Both the position numbers and the translations under genes were made by a program. Shown piece after piece: positions 45,061-54,815 of a stretch of 54,815 nt of DNA. Every line of letters starts with the position of its first letter. Position 1 is the first letter of the stretch. This DNA comes from Kipferlia bialata (taxonomy: Eukaryota; Fornicata). Location: contig BDIP01000003.1 in assembly GCA_003568945.1 (NCBI GenBank), forward strand, positions 1 to 54,815. The letters are read 5' to 3'. The notes beneath the pieces are model-generated. The model made no database searches and was not told the origin of the DNA. It worked only from the letters and a program-made list of their open reading frames with translations.

Positions 45061-45379
45061 ACAGACAGAGAGAGAGAGAGAGAGCAAGGTGGCAGTGGAA
45101 GAAACACTTTGCGTGTACAAGGAGAGAGAGAGACAGAGAGAGAGGGTGACTGAGAGAGAGAGTGTGTGCACTAGTCGTCGTACCGTCTGAGTCTCTGAGT
45201 CTTTGAGCTCGGCACAAGTATATTTGTATTACACTTCAAATACATATATATATGTATACAGAGCCCGGCATAATATGTCTTGTACTTCATACGTATATAT
45301 CTGTACTCAGAGAGAGAGAGAGAGTCGTACCTTTTGAGTCTTTGAATCCACAGCCCGCTTCCATCCTGATAGTGAGACA

Positions 45380-45417
<38 letters not shown>

Positions 45418-45855
45418 CCGAGTGCTGGAGGCAGCGCGGTGATCAGCAACAGTCTCATTCATTTTCCCCTCCTCGTCTACTACTATATAGAATACATGCT
45501 CTTAACTCATAAAGACAACACGTCAGGAGCACTATCATGACCTTACTCACTACTGTGTCTTAGGATAAGTTAGTGTGTTTACACTCACCCTTAGGAAGCG
45601 GGGTCAGATCACTTATAGGGGGAACCAGGGGCATGTTGTTAGACATGTCCCACACACCCTATAGGATAACACTGATCCAAGGGGTGGGTTAGAAGGAGAG
45701 AGAGTAGCAGAGCAAGGCCACCGACCAGTCCTGACTATTCCAAACATTGCTTCCAAATAGGTTGAAAATGATACTACCCAAATGGGCTTTGAGCGTTTGA
45801 ACGGACCCAGTCTTAGAGATGTGGGTCTTCCCTTCTGGCCTAGAATACAAGAGAT
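45061..45855 (-). other. 5' flank of S9 locus with possible exons
   Basis: The region contains GA repeats (CT in the minus sense), a signal-peptide-like open stretch beginning at 45458, copies of a GACTCAAAGACTC-type segment at about 45195 and 45345, and a stretch at 45690-45841 (SVQTLKAHLGSIIFNLFGS) that could be coding. I cannot join these into one frame. Confidence 0.3.
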
Positions 45856-47044
45856 ATGGGCCCCTCCAGCCTACGGACTCATGCCGTGTCACCCCTGGTG
45901 CAGAAGATACTGATAGTGACATACATCACTACGGTGGGTGGGAAGTTAATCTACATGTATTCAGTAGTTACCTTCAATGACTTCTCTCTGTCAGCCAGCT
46001 CTAAAGTGTCTGGTTACTGCCTTATATCTAGGCATATATATCGTTGTGCATGTGAGTAGGTGGGGATGAGTTTACCACTAACCCCCCCCCCCCTCCCCCC
46101 TCCCTTTGTCAGTCCTAATACCTATTCAATCTTTACTGTGCTCTCTTTCTCTCCCTGCTCTTCCCCCCTCTCCTTCTAACCCAGGGCATCATCCAGCCAC
46201 TTCTGATGGACGAGATCAAGATATTCGGTATGTTAATCAATGTCGGGAGGAGTTTGTATTGTATTTGACCCTCACATCTCTTATCCACCTCCCTGTATTC
46301 CCAACTCCACCTTTTACTATACATACTGGCCTACTATAATATATACTCACATACCTACTCTTATATATTCTCATACCCTGGTGATTGTGTGTCTCCAGCG
46401 TCCTCTCTCCACGTACATTCTCTCTCTCTCTCTCTACCCCCCCCATTCTGTTATGTTTCTCTCTACCTACTCAAAGGCACTGCCTCAAAGCGGGATATCT
46501 ATACGGCCTATTCCTCCCTCTATACTCTCTCCCTTACTCATTGGTGCCGCCTCTCAGTGGTCCTTCCTGATTTCTCTCTCTGCTTTCTCTCTCCCCTCCC
46601 TTACTCGTAAGGGGTCTTTCTTCTACTCTCTCTCTCTCTCTCTCTATCTCTTCCTTACATCAAGGCGCTGCCTCTCAGTGGTCCTTCCTGTACTCTCTGC
46701 CCCATGCCATTGGAATGGCATTCATGCTGCTTAGGCCAATTAAGGACAAGGTATATACTATATGTACGCTATACATATAGACATGTATACACACATATAT
46801 ATATGTGTATTGGAATGACATTCATGCTACTGAGGCCTATCAAGGACAATGTATACCTTTTGACTCTAGTGTACGTCTTAGTCTCTATCTACTACCCTGC
46901 AGTCCTCTGACAACTCTATCCCTCTCTCTATCTCCCTCTCTCTCCCCCCCCTCTCTCTCTCTATATATATAATTACATATATGTATGTTTATTCAGCCCA
47001 GTCCTTCAACCTCTCTCTGGGATGACCTTAGAGACCATCTCTCG

Positions 47045-47077
<33 letters not shown>

Positions 47078-48446
47078 CACATATATGTATGTATACTCAC
47101 CCCAGTCCTTCAACACGTCTCTCTGGGATGACCTCAAGGAGTTCAAGTGGCCAATTCTACTAGGTAAATACCTGTATATATATATGTATTCTATACATTC
47201 ACTGTGCATGGTATCTGTGTGTTCTCTCTTTTCCTTTGGGATGACCTTATTGTGTACTGCACCATTGTCATATATATATATATAGTATATATGACCTTAT
47301 TGTGTACTTGTTACTCTCTCTAGTATATGTATGAGAGTCTCACCCCAGTCTCCCTGGTCGATGTCTTTGCCAGCACCGTTGTCATTGTCATTGTCATACA
47401 TACTATCTTACATACAATATGTATCTTAAACTCTTTCTACATGAATACATTTGTCTATCTTACTCCCAGTATCTCTTGTCGATGTCTTTGCCAGTACCAT
47501 TGTCATATTCGGACAGCTCATGGTAAGGAGTGTACTCTCTCTCTCTCTCTTTCTTTCTCTCTCTCTCTCTCTCTCTATCTCTCTTACTCTCTCTTTCTCA
47601 CTCTTCCTGTCCACCGTCTCTATGAGAGTATCCTCTTCTAATAGTATCACTATAGTTGTGAATAGCCAGTACCATTGTCATATTCGGACAGCTCATGGTA
47701 TGTAGTGTACTCTCTCTCTCTCTCTTTCTTTCTCTCTCTCTCTCTCTCTCTCTCACTCTCTGTCTATCTTTCTCTCTCTATCTCTCTATCTCTCTTTCTC
47801 ACTTCCTGTCCACCGTCACTTTGATAGTCTCCTCCTATTATAGCATCACTGTATGTGTGTATATTGGTACGCTATGTACTCAATGCAGGTTGGCTCTGCC
47901 ATGTACACCATCATATACTCTCTCTCTCTCTCTCTCTATGTATCAATATATAAAATACCACTCTATATAACCCCAGGTTGGCTCTGCCATGTACACCATC
48001 ATATACTCCCTCTCTCTCTCTCTCTCTATGTATCAATATATATATATACCACTCTATATAACCACAGGTTGGCTCTGCCATGTATACCATCATATACTCC
48101 TCGGTGCCTGTCTGGGCGGCCATTGGATCAAGAGTCCTGGTGGGGAGGAAACTAACCCAGCGTATGTACATGTATACATATATATATATATATGGATATG
48201 GATATAGTATATTATTCGTCGGTCCCTGTCTGGGCTGCCATTGGGTCAAGGGTCCTGGTGGGGAGGAAGCTTACTCAACGTGAGTGTATCTAGTGTATAC
48301 CATGCATACATATGTATATATATGTATGGAGACAGTTTGGTGCCTGTCTGGGCTGCCATTGGCTCTACTAACACAGCGTGAGTGATTCCATATATATCAT
48401 GTTAATGTATATATATATATACATATACCTAACCCCTGAGCAGTGG

Positions 48447-48496
<50 letters not shown>

Positions 48497-51400
48497 ATGC
48501 ATATATATGTATACCTCCTAATATCTAGAGCAGTGGCTGTACATTGGCACTGTGGTGGCAGGTCTGGGCATCAGTGGGGCAGGGGCTCTCAATGAGCCAG
48601 GTACAATAATTACATCTATTAGTGTATGTATTGATAATACTGTTATATATATTCATAGTATAGTACAATAATTGCCTAGTAGGCATCAGTGGCGCAGGGG
48701 CACTCAACGAGCCAGGTATATATATATATATAGATGTATGTATATGTATGAATCTAATATAGTATATACAATCAATAATAGTAAGAGGACATATATCACC
48801 TATAGCACATGTAGTATCAGTGGCGCAGGGCACTCAATGAACCATGTATTCACTCATCTATGTGTATCTATAGTATATGTAACAGTAATGTATATATATA
48901 GTGTAGTATCAATTTGCCAGGTACATGTATATATATATAATTGCGTGCTTACCCATTCTGTATGGCAGGTGGAGATATACCATAAAGTATACGGAGGCTA
49001 TTTATGTACATGGAATCACATTTACTCTTATGTCCAATAGACGTATGCTTACTCCTTCTCTCTCTTATCATAGGCGACAGGATTGCCACTCTTATGCATG
49101 CTTTGTATCTCGCCTCTCTCTCTCTCTCTATATATATATATATCTCAAACCAGGTGACAGGATGCTGGCCGGCTGCGTTGTGACTCTGATAGGCACCATA
49201 CTGCACTCGGGGATATACTTCATAGCAGAGGCTGTGTTGAGGTATCTATACATAATTATATCATTGTATACAATTATATCGTATCTGTAATACTGTATAT
49301 ATCTGTAATATTCTCTTGAATTCTTAGTGTCCCTGTAACACTCAGGCGACCCGACCAGCGCCCTCTCCACCCTCAACGCTACTGTGGCCTAGTTGGTATG
49401 GCTCTCTCTCTCTCTCTCTCTGAGAGAGAGAGTCTCTCTCTGTCTCTCTCAATCTCTCTTCATTACCGTATATCCGTAGGTATATATATAATCGGAATAG
49501 TACTTACTCCAAGGTCTCTTCGATGTCCTGTCTCTCTCTCTCTCTCTCCATGAATCAAGCTCTATCTTTCCATTGGCAGCCAATATATGACCCCAGGCCT
49601 GTTCGATGTGCTGTGGCTCAGCCTGTATGTCCTCATATACACAGTGCCCAGGTGGCAGGTGAGGATGGTGTACCAATATATAGTATATGTAGTATATATA
49701 CTACAATTTTTATCATATATCATGTACCCATCAGCCTGTATGTCCTCACATACACAGTGGCCAGGTGACAGTTAGGATACTATTTATTGAGACCATTATA
49801 TACTTTCATATAGTGATATATAATATAACTTGCGTGGGTGTCCACTAATCACTAGGAGCTAGTCACCGACCCCATCACTGAGGCAGACTTAGAGACACTA
49901 AATGTATATATATATATATAAGTACTAGTCACCTTGAATTATCACCCTATAGCTCTCTAATGCCTAGGAGCTAGTCACCGACCCCATCACCGAGGCATCC
50001 CTATCATACATATTGCTCTATGTATATATATATATGTATATATGTGTACATCTGTCTCTTACTGCTAGGAGCTAGTGACTGACCCCATCACCGAGGCTGG
50101 CAGTCACTACACGGCCATCTGGTTGCTGTACCTGATGCTGACTGTGGATGACTCAGGTGTATTCTATAGACATATATATATATAAAGGTATATATATAGA
50201 CAGATATATGGTTTGATATAGATACATGGCCATCTGATTGCTGTACCTGATCCTGACTGTCGATGACTCAGGTAGTGCTATACATATGTATGTGTATACC
50301 TATACCTATATAGGCATATATAGGTATATATACATGGTCATCTGGATGCTGTACCTGATGCTGACTGTCGATGACTCAGGTAATTGCATGTATATATATA
50401 GAGAGAGGGATATATAGTATAGATACGGGCCAGTCTCATGCTTCGACCATAGATTCAGAGCGATAATCATATAATATTTTCCCAATTGTTTTTATTAATC
50501 ATTATTGTAATCATATAATATTCTTCTTATATTAGTGTGTATGCCCTCCCCCTCGCCATATGTATATATCCTTACATCGGCGTACCCTCTCTCTTTCTAA
50601 ACCATGTTGGTGTTCTCTCTCCCTCTCCCTCTTTATAGTGTGTTCCTCTAATGCCAGTCCACTCTGGCTCCTTCTACCCCATGCTGGGTGTTCTTTGTCT
50701 CATTCTCTCTCTCCCTCTCTCTCTATATATGTGTGTGTATACCTCATATCAGTCCACTCTGGCTCCTTCTACCCCATGCTGGGTGTGGTTGGGTCAGTCT
50801 CCATGGCAGTGTTCAAGACAGTGGCTAGTGGTACGTATTACTCTATATACTATATATATATATATATATGAATATATATATAGAGAGAGAGAGAGACTGG
50901 TCCATGGCAGTGTTCAAGACAGTGGCTAGTGGTACGTATTACTATATGTAATCATATATTAATTGATATATAGAGTCGGAGAGAAGAGGTGTATTGTGGT
51001 TGGGTCAGTCTCCATGGCGGTGTTCAAGACAGTGGCATCAGGTATACACATGGATATTTATATATAAATAGTATATATAGTATATATTGAGTCAGAGAGA
51101 AGATATATATTGTGGTTGGGTCAGTCTCCATGGCAGTGTTCAAGACAGTCGCATCAGGTATACACCCACATATATACACATATATTCAATATATGTGTGT
51201 GTGTGTGAGAGAGAGAGAGCGAGAGAGAGCGAGAGAGATTGGTCTATGGCAGTGTTCAAGACAGTGGCATCAGGTGAGTATATATATGTAATAATATATA
51301 TGGAGAGAGAGGGAGAGGGAGAGAGAGAGAGAGATGTCCATGGTAGTGTCTGTTCAATACAGTCGCATCAGGTATGTTTCAATACAGGTGTGCGTGTCCC

Positions 51401-52809
51401 TCTGTGTGTTTACGGATATCCTTAAACAGTGTAGGTACTGATACTGACACTGACACTGATAACAGGTTTCTCCCACTTATTCCCTAACATCAGTCGGTGT
51501 GTTCCTGGGCTCTGCTCTCTTCCTCTCTCTCTCTCTCTCTCTCCATATATATACATATACATATACATATATATATATATACACATGTCATACTGACATC
51601 AGTCGGTGTATTTCTGGGTTCTGCTCTGTTCTTCTGCAGCATAGACCAGACAATATCTCTCTCTCTCTCTCTCGCTAACCCTAGTCGGTGTCTTCCTTGG
51701 TTCTGCCCTATTCTTCTGCAGCATAGACCAGACTGAGTGTCTGACTGGGTACAAGATAGCCTCCCTGGTGGTGGTGATTATAGGGGTGGTAGGTACATAA
51801 GCACTGAATATTTACGTATTCAGTATGTATTGTATATGGATAAAAGGTTGCGTCACTGGTGGTGGTGATTGTAGGGGTGGTTGGTACGTAGTCGCTGATA
51901 CGAATATTCATAATATGAATTTACACATCATGTATTATTATTGTCAATATACATTTTCTGTATAGCCTAATCCCAGGCTACTACTCTGTAGTAGATAAAA
52001 TTATTGTAAATACATATACATTGTATATATATGTGTGTGTATGTATACATCTGACCCTCAGGCTACTCTGTCAAGACCGACTCCAGCAGTATATAGATAA
52101 TTATATATTAATATGAGTATTATATGTATTAATAATGTAGGACTTTTCTCTTATAGGCTAACCCTCAGGCTACTCTGTCAAGACCGACTCCATCCACAGA
52201 CTGGCCACACAGGCAGCACTGGCTAGAACAGGTATGATAGATATATGGTATACAATATATATATACACATATATATAGCGTATATAGTGTATATGTGTGT
52301 CCACATCCACCGACTGGCCACACAGGCAGCACTGGCTAGAACAGGTATGATAGATATATAGTATACAATATATATATACACATATATATAGCGTATATAG
52401 TGTATATGTGTGTCTACATCCACCGACTGGCCACACAGGCAGCACTGGCTAGGACAGGTTAGGGGTATTATTGTATCAGTGTATTTACTTGTATTCAAGA
52501 TCTATAATTAGTATTGTGGAGGTATCACGGCTCTCACTTCAGAAGGTGTCTCTGAGCTTGTGAGTGTGAGGGAGAGACACTCCCATTTATGCAACTATAT
52601 ATATGTATATATATGTCATATCAATTTGGTATTCTCTATACATGTTATTGTGTTTGTCTCACCTTCAGAAGATGTCTCTGAGCTTATTATGTATTGCTTA
52701 TCTAGTCATCTCACCTTCAGAGGATGTATCTGAGCTTGTGAGTGTGAGGGAGAGACACTCTCTGCTAGAGGGCGAGGCAACAGAGAGTGAGGAGTGTGAG
52801 GAACTGTAG
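45856..52809 (+). CDS. SLC35 / drug-metabolite-transporter superfamily membrane protein
   Basis: Fifteen exons join in frame to 369 residues, typical of SLC35F/DMT carriers, which move nucleotide sugars or other metabolites across Golgi/ER or vesicle membranes. About ten hydrophobic segments are visible. The DMT hallmark lies in exons 6-7: MYTIIYSSVPVWAAIGSRVL, then GRKLTQQQWLYIGTVVAGLG (compare GRxLTxxQWxGI). The second repeat half has MLGVVGSVSMAVFKTVAS, VGVFLGSALFFCSIDQTE and SLVVVIIGVVGYS, then an acidic cytosolic tail ending EECEEL. Exons: 45856-45933 (end uncertain), 46185-46227, 46665-46750, 47106-47163, 47470-47522, 48068-48161, 48529-48600, 49154-49241, 49346-49395, 49597-49658, 50069-50156, 50753-50830, 51685-51792, 52169-52231, 52721-52809. 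About 84% of the locus is intron, much of it decoy exon-edge copies. The substrate cannot be told. Confidence 0.85.
46470..48067 (+). repeat. Decoy splice-site copies, transporter introns 2-5
   Basis: Acceptor-type copies lie near 46475 and 46545 (exon 46665, core GCCTCTCAGTGGTCC), 46998-47022 (exon 47106), 47348-47392 (exon 47470), and 47889-47922 and 47977-48010 (exon 48068, GTTGGCTCTGCCATGTA). A donor-type copy of exon 47470-47522 lies at 47668-47699. CT microsatellites of 20-40 bases flank most copies. Confidence 0.88.
48205..50400 (+). repeat. Decoy splice-site copies, transporter introns 6-11
   Basis: Donor-type copies lie near 48218-48280 and 48341-48380 (exon 48068-48161), 48680-48717 and 48813-48845 (exon 48529-48600), 49734-49768 (exon 49597-49658), and 50223-50272 and 50334-50381 (exon 50069-50156). 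Acceptor-type copies lie near 49073 (exon 49154), 49508 (exon 49597), and 49856 and 49969 (exon 50069, GAGCTAGTCACCGACCCC). Confidence 0.86.
50650..52720 (+). repeat. Decoy splice-site copies, transporter introns 11-14
   Basis: Five donor-type copies of exon 50753-50830 follow it, near 50900-50937, 51003-51041, 51118-51158, 51245-51271 and 51339-51371 (core TCCATGGCAGTGTTCAAGAC). Acceptor-type copies lie near 50655 (exon 50753), 51493 and 51601 (exon 51685), 52061 (exon 52169), and 52539 and 52665 (exon 52721). Donor-type copies lie at 51851-51882 and, twice, at 52304-52342 and 52422-52459, the latter two nearly identical over 110 bases. Confidence 0.88.
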
Positions 52810-53425
52810 ACAGTGAGACATTCACATTTAGAGAGAGGGAATGGGAGACAGAGAGACAGATGCCTATCTTGTCATGGCAGAAGCCAGGGATTTAGACTCC
52901 GTCGCAGAACAATTGCCAGACCTCTTGGTCTAGTGTTGCAGATACGGTCGGAGCTCTATCCCTCGAAGGAACTCTGCAATCGAGTCTGGCTGAGTATCAT
53001 ATCCTTGCAACCCTCACTTCGTTGAACGTAGTTCGGTCACTCAATGATTTACCGACTGTCAGATACTGTCATATACAATTAACGTTAATATTCAAATAGA
53101 ACGGAGGCTCTATTGTTGGTCAGCCTATACGACATTGCCTCTTACGAAACCTCTCTCACACTCTCTCTCACACTCACTTGTACTTGGAGAGGAATCCCAG
53201 GAGTGGTCCTTTCATCTATATCATATTATGGTATACATTTTTTCCATTATGGATTCAATACATGTATTCTGTACACACTGTACAGAGTCTATATAATATA
53301 TATATGATCTATATAGAATCTATATACAAATATATAAATAGTTCGGTCAAGCTGTCAGTAGGTACGGTGATGAAGCAACAACCGTCTTTTCATTCCGATT
53401 TCTGTTTCTGACTGAGGTTTTTCAT
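52810..53425 (+). other. Intergenic region downstream of transporter
   Basis: No supported gene. A 30-codon open stretch beginning MGDRETDAYLVMAEARD (from 52839) ends in a stop and has no clear splice partner. It contains TCTCACACTC and TATATA tracts. Confidence 0.35.
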
Positions 53426-53429
53426 ATTG

Positions 53430-53895
53430 GGTGTGAAAAGGGTGTAGAGTGAGCTGATGTCAGTTGACACTCGAGCCCAGTCTCTCTCCACCACTGGGTG
53501 ATGGGAGTGGATGCGTTGTTCTGCGTGAGGGACCTAACCTGATATATAACCTGACTAATACATGTTCAGTGACTATTAGTATTTTTTGACTTGGTGGTGA
53601 AAGGGTTTAGAGCTCTATTCACTCATTTGACACGCCTATGGACGGTCTCTCTCTCCACCACTGGGTGATGGGAGTGGATGCGTTGTTCTGTGTGAGACCT
53701 AACCTGATAAATACCTGACTAATAGTCACTGACTATTCTTGTATTTTTTGACTTGATGGAGAAAGGGTTTGAGCTCTACTTCTCACTTTGACAGTGTCAA
53801 TGACACCCATGGACGGTCTCTCTTTTCATCTCCACTGGGTGATGGGAGTGGATGCGTTGTTCTGTGTGAGGGACATACCCAGCACGGGGGACAGG
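53430..53895 (+). repeat. Tandem triplication of a gene's 5' end (unit about 170 bases)
   Basis: Three diverged copies, cores near 53480, 53650 and 53825, share CTGGGTGATGGGAGTGGATG followed by CGTTGTTCTGTGTGAG, together with an upstream block (TATTTTTTGACTTG, then AAAGGGTTT and GAGCTCTA). The third copy continues into the in-frame first exon. At least the second also keeps an ATG in the same position. Confidence 0.85.
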
Positions 53896-54815
53896 TGTGT
53901 GGCTGCATGTACATGGGTGTCTCGGTAATCGGAGTGAGATTTCGTAACTGTTGTGTGTATATGTACATATACTAACAATAGGGTCTTCCTCAGCACTGGT
54001 AACTGGGCTGCACTGTGGAAGGCACAGCTGCTCTCTGCCACGACCCTGACCAACCTGCATCCTGCTCTGCACCCTGTACTGAAGGAGTGCACAGTAGTAG
54101 TATGTCCAGGTATGTACTCTACCACTATACTATGCCCCACATCTAGTATATATATGTAGCATATACATACACTATATACGCATGTGTATATGTACTGCAC
54201 CCTGTACTGAAGGAGTGCACAGTAGTAGTATGTCCAGGTATGTGTACTATTCTATAGTATATATATGTAGCTTATACATACACTATATACGCATGTGTAT
54301 ATGCACTGCACCCTGTACTGAAGGAGTGCACAGTGGTAGTATGTCCAGGTACAAAGTGTGTATGTATATATATATATATATAGTGTATTTATAGTGTATA
54401 TATAGTGCATATACTATGCCCCACATTGCACCCTGTACCCTGGGACGTAGCTCTCTCTTTCTCTCTATCTCTCCATATTTATCAGAGGCAGTGTATTTAT
54501 GGTAGCCCTTGGCCTCAGCGCATGTATCGACGACATTTCATATTTTGCCTTTTTTTCTCTCTCTCTCCCCCCCCTCTCTCTCTCCCTGTATATAGATTTG
54601 TATACCTATATATACATCAGTATATGTGCTCTAACCCTAGGTCTTAGGGCCCGTATACATAGCATGCCGAGGGAGAGGATACTCTCTCTCTCTCTCAATA
54701 TATATAATCCTATATATGTATGCTAACCCTAGGTCTTAGGGCCCGTATCCATGCTATGCCGAGAGAGAGGATAGCTGCATCATTCAGAGCACTGGCTGGG
54801 ATGTGCAGAAGGCTG
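53800..54815 (+). CDS. Unrecognised protein, 5' part only (runs off the window)
   Basis: Exons 53800-53894, 53982-54109 and 54733 to the window end join in phase. The start is ATG 53800 (MTPMDGLSFHLHWVMGVDAL) or ATG 53809. Visible sequence includes FCVRDIPSTGDRVFLSTGNW, AALWKAQLLSATTLTNLHPA, LKECTVVVCPGLRARIHAMP and RERIAASFRALAGMCRRL. No signal peptide or membrane segment is seen, and I do not recognise a domain. Two donor-type copies of the second exon's end follow it (near 54200-54238 and 54310-54350), and one acceptor-type copy of the third exon's start lies near 54640-54672. The first exon is the last of a triplicated block, so alternative upstream starts are conceivable. Confidence 0.6.
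54195..54732 (+). repeat. Decoy splice-site copies in the last gene
   Basis: Two copies of the end of exon 53982-54109 with its donor (CTGAAGGAGTGCACAGTAGT, then AGTATGTCCAG) occur at about 110-base spacing. One copy of the third exon's start with its CTAACCCTAG acceptor occurs near 54632-54672. Confidence 0.88.

Noticed and set aside
1-54815. Transposons, LTR elements or virus-like insertions
   Set aside because: No reverse transcriptase, integrase, trans-acting transposase, capsid-like frame or paired long terminal repeats were seen. The repeats present are local copies of host exons and microsatellites.

Overview
This is a draft eukaryotic contig. It begins with a 25-base G run and has a 943-base N gap at 15051-15993. 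Genes lie on both strands, are closely spaced, and most are split by many short introns. Introns mostly start GTATAT, GTATGT or GTGAGT. They end in a compressed CTAAC/CTCAC/CTGAC + C-run + AG signal, so the likely branch-point A sits about 5-10 bases from the splice site. That fused 3' signal is known from metamonads such as Giardia and Trichomonas. Together with the very high intron density and flagellar/dynein genes, it suggests a free-living fornicate flagellate (Kipferlia/Carpediemonas-like). The organism assignment is inference.

Layout: a small hypothetical gene (-) and the spliceosomal protein SF3B5 (-); dynein light intermediate chain (+); a SAM-dependent methyltransferase (+); a CH-domain protein (-), divergent from a dynein-heavy-chain-tail-like protein with a long Pro/Gln tail (+, about 20 micro-exons, interrupted by the gap); an ankyrin exon spliced to a tandem DsbA/HCCA-isomerase-like protein (+); an unrecognised helical protein (-); a large secreted mosaic protein of LRR, Cys-rich and CnaB-like modules (+); a less well resolved 30-37 kb stretch with a multi-exon gene (-) and membrane-protein-like exons (+); an LRR protein with one repeat per exon (-); three small genes near 41-43 kb; the C-terminal half of an S9 peptidase catalytic domain (-); an SLC35/DMT transporter (+); and a gene running off the right edge (+) whose 5' end is triplicated.

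Exon models were checked by reading-frame phase. The SF3B5 (86 aa), dynein LIC (492 aa), CH protein (769 aa), ankyrin-DsbA (619 aa), helical protein (309 aa), LRR-mosaic (1764 aa), LRR (465 aa) and transporter (369 aa) models all close in frame.

The most unusual signal is genome-structural. In many genes each exon-intron boundary has been tandemly copied one to five times into the intron. Copies upstream of an exon carry the acceptor plus the exon's first 15-50 bases. Copies downstream carry the exon's last 15-70 bases plus the donor. The in-frame exon is the last of the acceptor copies and the first of the donor copies. The introns are therefore filled with decoy splice sites, on both strands and in unrelated genes. 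I know of no description of this arrangement, and it is the best candidate here for something new.
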